Positions 25,901-35,700 of a stretch of 64,000 nt of DNA are shown piece by piece. The DNA lies in contig NW_024103696.1 in the NCBI RefSeq assembly GCF_003945595.2, positions 310,001 to 374,000 of the forward strand, given 5' to 3'. The notes beneath the pieces were generated by a model. The model saw nothing but the letters and a program-made list of their open reading frames with translations. It made no database searches and was not told the origin of the DNA. Position numbers and translations under genes: made by a program. Positions within the stretch are counted from its first letter, which is position 1. Every line of letters begins with the position of its first letter. Source of the DNA: Pipra filicauda. Its lineage: Eukaryota > Chordata > Aves > Passeriformes > Pipridae.

Positions 25901-28900
25901 CTTAACAAGGGTGTTGTGATGAATAAATTAATTAATCATTGTGCTGCTCTCAGTTACTATGGTAATTAGTGCTATAGAACAGCCTAAAATAAATAGGACT
26001 GTTTAGTGAAGGATATTCAGGGGAAATCAGGTAGTACGCCCTGGGCATTTGCAGTAGCCCTGAAGTGTTTTGTCCAAACATGAATTTGTGAAAAACATTC
26101 ATGGATGCTGAATTATTGTAGCAAAAATACTTCCAAATATTAAATGTGTTCCTTCCTCCTCATTTGAAGTGACTCTAGCACACATTTCCTTCCATATCTG
26201 TGAGCAGATGATTCTTGTAATTAGTTCCCCTATTGAGAACAGCACTCCCTCCTCACCCCATCTCCTTTACAGCCTAAGGGCACCTGAAATGAATGAATCT
26301 TTCTTCATCATAAATCATACATACTCAGTAATACTGTCAAAGAATTCTTAATGTGTTTGGGGAGTTTACGTAATGAACCTTCCTTGAGAAAGGTGAAGTG
26401 TCATCAATGCACTGCCTTGCTGGAAGTCTGTTGTAACCTTGCTGTAGCAAGTAGATCACACCTAAATCCATGCATAAGTCTGGTGCAAAGTTTTTGAGGC
26501 TTTCTCTCAGTGATCAGTTAACTACATCAGCATGCCCCAAAGCCAGTCTTTCAAAGTATGATACGATGTTTAGTTTTAGTGAATTAGATTCACAAGGCAT
26601 CGTTAAAGTATATTTTTGGGGCTTTCAAGTTAATATAATTTTGGGCCTTAATAAGTTAGAAAGTATGTGTGAAGATAGAACTCTGAGTCCTTCAGTGAAG
26701 GAAGCACCCCTTCAAGGCTATGGTTTCCACTGCTTAATTGGAGCTGTCCTTACAAAGAAAAAATATCATGTCTCTGTGCAAAGATTTGCCATTGATGACT
26801 CTCTCCTCTGACTTTTTGTACAGCTTCCGTCGTGGATATCCAATGTTTCCCTTTGCACTGTGTTCCAAAACCAGCGTTTTTTTCTGGCCTGGCCAGTTGG
26901 GGACCAGTTTATAGTTAGGGTTCGTGCAGAGTAAACCTGTGCTTTCTTCTTCTCACTGTTGCACCTACAGCAAACTTCATCTGTTCACCTCCTGCAGCAC
27001 CTCCTTAAACTGTACTGGGAAGCTATGAATAGCAAGAGCAACAAATGCGCCTTCTGCTTCTTGAGGAGTAAGGAGCAGAATGCCTTGGCATTCTTGGCCT
27101 CCTGCTCACCCCAACAAAGAGAACTTGGGGCTCATCTGTGGCCTCCAACAAGATATTGACAGAACAGATATCATGACTGACAAACAGCTGAAATACCTGT
27201 TCTATTCTCCAGAGATTTATTGCTCTTGAGTCATACCATCATTTCTCAAATCTTAAAATCTCGTGGCTTGTGCAGAGGACAGCCCAAATCTGCAGGGAGG
27301 ACCTTTGTGCCATGCTCTCAAGCACTTGGCTTTACTTTGACCTTCTGCTGCAGGTGTCATCAGCTTTGCAGGTTCCTCCCTGCATCTCTGTAACTGCTTG
27401 TGAATCTCTTGCCTTGCTTGCCAGTGGCAACCTTATGGATATTGGGCAGATGCACAGCAAGGGAAAGAGGGTGTGGGGGAGGCAGAGAGGTCTCCTGATG
27501 CTTCTTTTCATGGCTTGTCTCTTCTTGCTTCCTTTGCTTCAGCTGCACCTTTCTGACACATGAGTTTTGGAGCCTGTGAATTTTCATATCCAGTTAGTTT
27601 TATTTGTGTTACTAGGTAAATCTCAGCCCTGAAGAGCTTCCAATTGCTGTCAGGTTTGTGCCAGGCAGGGTCACTACTTGCAGCTGCAGTTGCTTCTGTC
27701 TGTGTGTGTGCTTTCAGTGTTGTACTACCCAGCCCCTACTTCCACATGCATACCCTTATCCGCACATACATACACACAGTCTCTTTCGCAGAGACCTACA
27801 GATATTCTTGACAGTATTTTCTGCTTCCCCCCACACCTCTGTTTTCCTGTCAACAGTCCCCTTGCCCACCTTGGGCGTCACTGTGTGAAGAGAGCAAATA
27901 ATGACGCAGCAGTAGTTTTGGCTGATGATTGATGTCAGCAGTGCCCTCATGCAACCTGGCTGCCTCTCGGTCTTCGTGCTTGAAGCACAGAGAAGAGTCC
28001 AGTCTGAATAAGCTCTGAGCGAGATGTTCACTTGTGACAGCTCACTACGTTCAGCTGGTGTGAGGGTGCTTTGAACACAAACCAGAGAGTTCAGTCCCCC
28101 TGTCCAAGAGATCTGCTCCTCTTGGTATAGTTATTAAAGTGAAGTGGTAGAAGAGTACTGAGAGAGCTTCCATGGCTTTTCCCTTCCTAACTATTTGTGG
28201 CAAAATTTATCAAATAGATAATAATGCAGTTTGATTCTGACTGTAGATGATGGCTTGACTTTCTTCTATCCTCAAACTGAGCTGAGGCAGAATGCAAGAG
28301 GATTGTAGAACTTTCAGTATGGTTGGAAATAAAGTTATATTGCACCCGTGAAGCTATGTGTCCAACCTTTGAACAAAGCAGTGTCAGCAAAGGCCAAGGG
28401 GTTAGATGGCTTTGGCTACTTTTTAACTTGTCTTTATCATGTTCTGAAGGAATCATCCTAATCTCTCTGCTTACTGGTTGTTACTATTGACCTGGCACAG
28501 TACACTTCTGATTATTTATTATTTGAAACATTTTGGGAAAATACGAACAATTTATGTCATATAGGTGGTGAGCTCTATTTTAACCTTTTAATTTGTCACT
28601 ATTCTTTTCCTTTTTCTTCCAGTTTGTTGCACTAATGCTTTAAAATGTTGACCTTCTGGAGAAATGCTTCATAGCATTGCTTAGCATTCAAAGAATCTTA
28701 GATCTTGTTGGGATGGGTTTTCTTCTTTTTCCTTAGGGCACTATTTGCCTGAAAGTGACTTGTGTTTTATTTAGTTCCAAATACTTCATCTCATTCTCTC
28801 CTAGCACTAATCTTCTACTGTAAGGATGTCACTGGGACAGGCACGAGGGATGTGGTCAGAAAAATTATCTTGGTCCCAATCATATTCACATCAATAGAAA

Positions 28901-29078
28901 CTGTTTTACCTTTACCATTGTTAGTGGAGTGAGATGGTTGTAGATGACGGCTAAATGAGGTCAGAGAACTTCCACAGCCCGTTCACTGACATCCAAAATG
29001 CGGAGGGCAGAACTTCTATGCAGAGATACTGATTTACATCTGCAGAAGGAGTACTTCCACTCTGTCTTTGGGCAGAGT
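19999..29078. other. Non-coding stretch, presumed RNF152 intron 1
   Basis: No gene recognised in about 9 kb. Poly(T) runs lie next to the CR1 near 20099-20112 and at 20277-20286. The longest open frame is 134 codons on the - strand (24256-24660), with no recognisable domain. A short 7-bp inverted repeat (CATGGGC, 2-nt spacer, GCCCATG) sits at 21713-21728. Otherwise I see ordinary AT-rich sequence. Confidence 0.5.
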
Positions 29079-29340
29079 AGTCACACGACAAGAGGGGATG
29101 GTTTTAAACTGAAAGAGAGTAGGTTTAGATTAGATATTAGGAAAAAGTTCTTTACTGTGACGGTGGTGAGGCATTGGAACAGGTTGCCCAGAGAAGTTGG
29201 GGATGCCCCATCCCTGGAAGTTTTCAAGGCCAGGCTAGATGGAGTTCTGACAGCCTGGTCTCATGGAAGGTGTTCCTGCCCACAGCAGGGGGTTTGGAAC
29301 TAGATGATCTTTTAGATTGTTTCTAACCCAGGCCATTTAT
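29079..29340 (+). mobile_element. CR1 LINE fragment, ORF2 C-terminus and 3' tail
   Basis: The + strand encodes a CR1 ORF2 C-terminal segment ([44 protein letters not shown]), open up to a stop at about 29303. It is followed by the CR1 3' UTR pattern GAAGGTGTTCCTGCCCACAG and GGAACTAGATGATC. The terminal octamer has decayed to ATTTATGAT near 29333-29341. The copy is heavily 5'-truncated and old, and lies sense to RNF152 about 2.3 kb before its coding exon. The tail differs in type from the CR1 copy at 50.4 kb, so at least two CR1 subfamilies are present. Confidence 0.93.
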
Positions 29341-31635
29341 GATAAACCTTAACTTCTGAATTTCTAGGCACTGGGGCTTTTTCTCATAATAATAACGCAG
29401 TATTGTTATACCTGGATTTTTTTAAAGTAGATTTGCATATACAGCAAGTAAGAGTTGTGTCTTGTAATGTCTGAGCTCAACTTTGACTTCAGTGTGTAAC
29501 TGTGAAGATTTTGTATGGATACTTCTGTCCAAAATATAAACCTCCTGGGTTGCTTGTGACTGCAAACTAGATCTGATGGTTTCAGTGGTTCCTTCCTGAG
29601 TTCCTGTAACTAATTTCTAATCTAACCTTTGTCTCTTAATGTTTTTTTTTCAGCTGGGAATTGCCCAGCATTGTGGATAGCTCTCTTCCATTTTTCTTTC
29701 TCAGCTGCATGCTAGTCTATTAGTGTGTCTGCCCATTTCTGACAGTCTTCCTTTGTGTGTGCCTGTACCATAGGGCTATGGAGATAGTAATGTCCCTATT
29801 AGAATAGAATAAAGAAGATAAAACCTCTCCTCATTTTCTTCCACTTTTCCCTTGATATTGCTTGCACACAGGCAGCAGATGTGTAGGCCCTTCTGCAACA
29901 GTGTTCAGCATCCCCTGCACGTGGAGTATCTCTTAAATGCCTTGTGTGGTACAGAGGTGGTGCAGACCCAGGTGCTGCTGGACCCATGCTGGCTTCATGC
30001 TGGTAGGGGTCTCTCCTAACGGTGACCTCTGAGCCACGCTGAGGCAAAGCATCCTAGAAGTGCTTGTTTGGATGTTTGGCATGTGCTGTTTTCACCTTCA
30101 GCTCTTATATGTGTTTCAGAAGCTCCTGCCTTCGTAACTGCAACCCCTGCTCCCTCTTAAGCCACGACTGTCAATGAGTGTTTGTTGAAGCATCTTGTGA
30201 GCCAAAATCCACTGCTGTTATGAAATCAGCAGCAGTGCTAGTTCTGCCAGTGTCAGTGATATCAGTTGTTAGCATGTGAAGAGATGACGTGTATTTTGTT
30301 TTCCCTATTCAAATACTGCTAACTGCCAAAAGCAGGATACGGGACAGTGTGGTCCAGAGTGCTGTCCTGCATGGCAAACCCCACGGCTACGCCTGCCTTC
30401 TCTTTTTGAACAATGTTATTTGTTTTACTGACATAACCCATCAATTAGTACGTTGCAACCTAGTTGCTGTGATCTGGGGAGAAGAGCAAGACATTACTGT
30501 ATGGAAAGGAAGCAGTCCTCTGACAGATGTATTCCTCTTAACTCTAGTTTGGCTGTTAAATTGCAACAAGAGAGAACCAAAGGTCACCATACAAATATTT
30601 TGGGTTTTCTTTATCATATTCTCTGGATGCAATTTCAGGCTGATACTTCTTCAAATTCAGCAAGGAAGGCAATGTAAAGTGTTGTAAAAATGTCACCTCT
30701 TCATATTAATCATGTGTTGGAGTGACCAAAATCAAACAAAGCTAAACAACACGCTATGAATGTAAACACACATGCATTTTTTTGCGAAGCTGTAAGTGAT
30801 AAATGGAGAAATGGGAATTATAGAAGGAATCTCTTTATAATGAATAGTTTAGAACAAGTTAGTAACAATTTGCTTTTAATTCAGTGCATCATCAGATTGT
30901 TTTTCATGGCGTCCAGTGGTCCTGGGTCTAAACAGAGCTTTTTGCCTCAGGTGAGGTTTTCATCAGTGAGAAGGTTTATGTTTCAGGGGCTGTGTTCAAC
31001 AAGCTGCTTGTGTAACTAGGCAAACAGTTAATTTGACTGAAAATAATAACATTCCTTTTCATTATGCGCAAATGTAGGTGTTTCAATATAGTTACTTGGT
31101 TGCTCATTCAAGCACAGGCATGAGTTCAGGAGCTTGTGGAAATGTTTCCATTTAAACATACTTTTTCTTTCCCCCACCTTTCATGCAAACTTAGCAGTTG
31201 AGCCAAAGAGCTAAAAATCCTCAGGGGTTTAAAGGATTAAATGAGAACAATTGTTATGGTGCAGGAAGGGCTGAAAAGTCCTGAAAATACGGCAGGAGGG
31301 AGTTGCTGAAGGACCTGGCTAGTGAACTACAGCCACCTCTGTTACGGAGATAAATATAACTGGAAAGGCAGACTGGTGGGTTGATGGCAATTTGTTTGCA
31401 GGGAAATTGGAGAAAAAAAAACAACTGAGAGACCTAGTGATGACTGACCTGAAGGTTTCCACTAGGCTGTTTGGTGAAGGCAGTGGGAAGATGCTTTCTA
31501 GCTAAGGATTGCAAATTTGTTTCTCCCACCAGATAACAAGGTCAGCGCTGGTTTTCATTCCCCCTTAGCTAGACTCTTGTTCCCACTGGTTCCTATGAGT
31601 AACCTTTTCCTTCACATTTTTCCTGTTTGTCTCAG
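29341..31635. other. Non-coding stretch before the RNF152 exon, presumed end of intron 1
   Basis: No gene seen. A 132-codon open frame at 30289-30687 (+) has no recognisable family. The last 100 bases contain two possible splice acceptors: a weaker one ending at 31532 (TTCTCCCACCAG) and a strong one ending at 31635. This part probably holds the branch point and polypyrimidine tract of RNF152 intron 1. Confidence 0.5.
31603..31635 (+). promoter_or_regulatory. Candidate splice acceptor of the RNF152 coding exon
   Basis: A polypyrimidine-rich run ends in TGTTTGTCTCAG at 31624-31635, immediately before GTACTGAAAGG. This is a near-ideal 3' splice site and lies 186 bases before the RNF152 start codon. 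RNF152 in mammals has a non-coding first exon joined to one coding exon, which fits. An alternative weaker acceptor ends at 31532. Confidence 0.55.
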
Positions 31636-31690
31636 GTACTGAAAGGTTCAGGCCAGAGGTTTTCCTGTGCTCTCCATAGCCACTGCCCAG

Positions 31691-31744
31691 TGCTGTCCTG
31701 AGGAGAAGCAGTGTCAGGAAGGCAGGTGCTGCCCTGAGGAGAAG
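31691..31744 (+). repeat. Imperfect 18-bp direct repeat in the RNF152 5' leader
   Basis: TGCTGTCCTGAGGAGAAG at 31691-31708 recurs as TGCTGCCCTGAGGAGAAG at 31727-31744, with one mismatch and a 36-bp period. It lies between the candidate splice acceptor and the start codon, so it would be part of the 5' UTR. It is probably a local duplication. Confidence 0.9.
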
Positions 31745-31821
31745 TGGTGGGAAGGCTGCTGCCCCTTGCCTACGGGGTGTCAGAGTGAGGCTCATCACAA
31801 GGCTTTCCTGTGCTGGCTGCC

Positions 31822-32433
31822 ATGGAGACCCTGTCCCAGGACTCTCTGCTGGAGTGCCAGATTTGCTTCAACTACTACAGCCCCCGCCGACGGCCCAAGC
31901 TGCTGGACTGCAAACACACCTGCTGCTCGGTGTGTCTGCAACAAATGAGGACCAGCCAGAAGGACCTGCGCTGCCCGTGGTGCCGTGGGATCACCAAGCT
32001 GCCTCCGGGGTACTCTGTGTCACAGCTGCCCGATGACCCTGAGGTGATCGCCGTCATCGCGATCCCCCACACCTCGGAGCACACCCCTGTCTTCATCAAA
32101 CTCCCCAGCAATGGGTGCTACATGCTGCCCTTGCCCCTCTCCAAGGAGAGGGCGCTCCTGCCAGGAGACATTGGCTGCCGCCTCCTGCCTGGCAGCCAGC
32201 AGAAGTCCCTGACGGTGGTGACGATCCCCACAGAGCAGCAGCCGCTGCAGAGCGGCCTTTCCGCCGAGGTGGGAGCAGAGGAGCCGGACCGGAGAGGTGC
32301 TGTGAAAAGCTCCACCTGGTCTGGGGTGTGCACTGTGATCCTGGTGGCCTGCGTCCTGGTCTTTCTCCTGGGCATCGTCCTCCACAACATGTCATGCATT
32401 TCCAAGCGCTTCACAGTAATCTCCTGCGGCTGA
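31822..32433 (+). CDS. RNF152: E3 ubiquitin-protein ligase RNF152, complete single-exon coding sequence
   Basis: The 203-residue product matches the usual length of vertebrate RNF152 and I recognise it along its whole length. A C3HC4 RING finger occupies residues 12-54: Cys12, Cys15, Cys30, His32, Cys35, Cys38, Cys51 and Cys54 are all present with correct spacing. A conserved middle region follows (residues 65-140). A single hydrophobic segment at about 167-187 anchors the protein by its C-terminal end. The family is known as a lysosomal tail-anchored ligase that ubiquitinates RagA, and reportedly Rheb, to restrain mTORC1, and it can promote apoptosis. The start at 31822 is chosen over the open frame extending upstream because METLSQDS is the family N-terminus and the context GCTGCCATGG is strong. 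The coding region is far more GC- and CpG-rich than its flanks. No truncation or missing key residue is seen; the 143-160 linker looks the most variable part. Confidence 0.98.
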   Translation: METLSQDSLLECQICFNYYSPRRRPKLLDCKHTCCSVCLQQMRTSQKDLRCPWCRGITKLPPGYSVSQLPDDPEVIAVIAIPHTSEHTPVFIKLPSNGCYMLPLPLSKERALLPGDIGCRLLPGSQQKSLTVVTIPTEQQPLQSGLSAEVGAEEPDRRGAVKSSTWSGVCTVILVACVLVFLLGIVLHNMSCISKRFTVISCG

Positions 32434-32459
32434 GGCGGGGAGGGGGCTGTGCTCCCCCA

Positions 32460-32478
32460 GGGGTTGGGTTGGGTTGGG
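32460..32478 (+). repeat. Perfect four-tract G-quadruplex motif in the RNF152 3' UTR
   Basis: Four GGG tracts separated by exactly two T each (GGGTT repeated, ending GGG) start 27 nt after the RNF152 stop codon on the sense strand, and a GGT-repeat follows to about 32491. The pattern equals a short run of a telomere-like GGGTT pentamer. In RNA it fits a parallel two-nucleotide-loop quadruplex, the most stable class. It could affect translation termination, stability or localisation of the mRNA, but that is inference. Confidence 0.75.
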
Positions 32479-32736
32479 TCGGTGGTGGTGGTGATGTGGA
32501 GCGAGACAATTCACTGCAGCTTTCTCCAGTGACTGCAGGACACTGTGCTCCGGGGCAGTGGTGTGCCGGCCCGGCTGCGGCTCCTGGCGGTGTGGTGTCA
32601 GGCCTCTTGGCAGCCCATGGAGAAAATCACGTCCTGTGTCTGGCGGCAGTGGCACTGAGGAGGACTGCATGCGTCACCATAATCATTTATCAAAGGGACT
32701 GCAACTTTACAGTGATCTTTTTTATTGTGTTATGAG

Positions 32737-32742
32737 ATTAAA
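32737..32742 (+). terminator. Candidate proximal poly(A) signal (ATTAAA) of RNF152
   Basis: ATTAAA lies about 300 bases after the stop codon and is followed by the GT-rich stretch CTCTGTGTAGCTGGTTATA, as expected for a downstream element. It would give a short 3' UTR isoform. Support is by motif only. Confidence 0.35.
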
Positions 32743-35700
32743 GACCTCTGTGTAGCTGGTTATACTGTGAAGTATACAGTATGGGCTCTTCTTTAAACAC
32801 AGTAGATTAAAATCAAAACTGCTCCATGTAGAATTGAACAAGAACTGGCGTGCAACTGTACGAGGTGTTCGATACCAGTCCACACATGTGTTATTTTTTA
32901 GTGGGGGGAGGGAGGGAGACTTGTAAAACCAAGAAATTGTTTAGCTGGTAAGGCATTTTATATGTTTTAAACAGCACATTAATTAAATCAATTAGGGAGT
33001 TGTAAAATAGTTTTTAAAAGGAAGCATTTTACAAGCAATCATTTCTTTCCTTGGTGTCTGTTTTTTTGTCTCTCTGTTTTTCCCTACTACAGGGAAGTGG
33101 CACTTCCAGCGTCTTTTATTTGAAGGAGCTTCCAAGAAGGGAAGCAAAGTGGGCTAGCAGGAATACCTAAAAATGCAGCCAAAACAGTTCTGCCTACCTG
33201 GCCTCTTGTGAAGGATGGCTTTGCATGATAAACATTGGACATGCTGTTTTACTTCCAGTCTGGCAGACTTCCTGATGACCTGGCCTCCATAGCCGTTAGT
33301 GAAGAAATAGATCATGAGAAGTCCTAGGACTCCTGAAAGGATGTGATAGCATATTGTTCTTAGTTTTCTTTTTCTAGAGATTGGGTTTTCTTAAATATTT
33401 GTAGAGAATTTAGACCTATTTTGCCTCCCTCTTTCCCAGAAAATGCAACCGTGCACCTATTAATGGTGTGATAGAGGAGTTGCTCTAAGGAAGCTTCACC
33501 ATCCCAACTGATGCAATCATCTAGTAAGACACAGTGATGAAGAGGTATCTGGGAGGAGAACCCAGACCAACCTAACCTTTTATGGGTGGGCTACCCCTCC
33601 TAAACCGCTGTGGCTGTCCTGGTGTCAGAATGTCCGGGTGAGCATAATGGAGCCTATTCCCCTATTTCAGTCTTATAAATGTTGATGTTCATAAAGACAG
33701 ATTTGAAAAAAAAAAAAAAGCCACAGGAAGTGTCTCCCTGTGAGTGTCATGACACCCCAGCGATTTGCAGTTCGCTTCTTGGGAAGAGGCAAATTCCTGA
33801 ATGTTCATTGTGGTAGCGCCTTGCTTTAAGCAGTCCCACTAGCTTTAGTAGTACTGCTCATAAGTAAAATAGAGCTTAGTGTGAATTTGGGTATTTGGCA
33901 AGTCTAAATGCTTAAATTTGTGTGAGGTTTAGGGATTGGATCAAGGGGCACATAACAGACCTTTAAGAAGACACTGCTGATTTGCGCTGCTGCTTTTTGC
34001 AAGTACAAAGCATAACCTTTGAAGTGTGTCCTCTTGTCATCTACCTACTGCTGTTTCTAATATTTAGAGATTGCTCAAGGCCATATTATAACACAGTTTT
34101 GACTATGCAGTGCCCGAGTTTGCCCCATAGACGTCCTTGGGTTTCTGGTTATGTCACAAAATCTAGTTGCTGGTTCACAATAAACATTCTCAGCTAAGAC
34201 TTCTGTCAGGAACATACCTCTAACTATATGCTGGATTTCTTTCCTTCTCTGTTCCTAAAACACCATTTGCTTCCTTGATTCCTGTTAACTGATGAATAGA
34301 ATATACGGTGCTTAGTTGTTATGGTGTGTGTTTGGTCATGTATGGAGAGGAACCATTGTGCTGATTTTTATCTACTGTCATATGTATGCATAGCACAGCA
34401 AAAAAAAAAAAAAATTCTTCAGATAACACATTCAATGCCTTTTTTGTGCAAGGCCCAGTTGCAGTATGCCTTGAACCTGGCTTGTGAGCATTGTAATTAC
34501 GTGGACACCTCTCTGCAGCATGTTTCATTTGGTTGCAGTAGGGAACAGCAGGTGTTCCTAAATGTGTCTTGTGAACGTGCAAGTCTCTTGTTGTCAGTAG
34601 GTAGCCAGATTTCTACTGATATCCATGCTACGCTGCTTATTGTGTAAAGGAAAGCCAGTTCACAAAGAAATCTTGCCTTTTGTAAGACTCTGGAGGAAGT
34701 GACCAGATACAGGACTCGACCCTCTACTGCCTTACTCTGTCGCAATTGCTGGGTGTACCAGGAGCACATGGCATAGGTGAAAGATGCTCCCAGAACAGCG
34801 CTGATGCATTTTGCACCAGCTTCTGTGTTTGGTTATGTGAGTTGTCTGTGAATGCACAAAAATGCAAGGCAGTCAAAGAGCAGGTCCTGGCGATACAGTG
34901 GTGGTAACGTTGCCTCCTTCCAGCCATACCTGCCCGACTGAAGCTCTTGAGGCCGAGGTTTGCAAAGAACGACTGTCTTGAAAACTGCCCTCTTCATCCC
35001 TATGTGGAAGGCGCAGAATGAAAGAGAAATCAGAAATTAGGTTAAAATACCACACTGCATAACACATTATACAACAGGCAGACCTGGAGTTTATCCGGTA
35101 TTAATGACATAAGTATTATATTAGCAGAATACCATCCTGTACTACGTAACACAGTGCATTGTTTCGTTAATACGAACTTCCTGTACTTGTGCCTGCTGAA
35201 ATGCATGTTTGACCTAATTTCTGATCCAGACATTTGCCTGCTTTCAGCCTTGTGTAAGAGCAATAAGTAAAACCTCAAGATTTTTGCCTGCGTGTATGCG
35301 CATGGTGTGTATGTTCATTTCTTTTTATAAATAGGAGTTCTGGAAAAGTTTTGTTCTGGCTTTAGAATGTGACTATCATTTTAAATTTTCAGCTGCCATA
35401 CATGTTAGATCACCTAGCTTTTTTGCTGACTTGTGTAGGAGTGAACTAAATAGTTTGTTCTAATGTACAGTATTAAAATGTTTCTCAAGTATGTCAATAG
35501 TCATACTACTTTAAAAATGCAGTGCAGTTTGTCCCATTCCTTGGTTCAATACCTGGCATTAAAAAGCGATACTGCTATTTTTTTTTTTAATTATTATTAT
35601 TATCTTTAAAAGACAAGCTTGTCTTTGTAATTTTTCCTCTGTGGAGAAACGTATTTGGACTTGTGTCAAAATCATCAGGTTCTGGGTTAATTTTTGTCCT

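Noticed and set aside
31667..31948. Cysteine-rich 93-codon frame upstream of and overlapping the RNF152 start (CCPEEK repeated)
   Set aside because: It opens with GTG, and the CCPEEK repetition is simply the translated 18-bp duplication of the leader.
32020..32414. Antisense frames of about 92-121 codons within RNF152
   Set aside because: Shadows of the GC-rich coding sequence with no recognisable domain.
32115..32735. 206-codon open frame overlapping RNF152 in another phase and running past its stop
   Set aside because: It starts at a GTG rather than ATG, has proline/glycine/arginine-rich low-complexity composition, and exists because the GC-rich RNF152 coding region has few stops in other frames.
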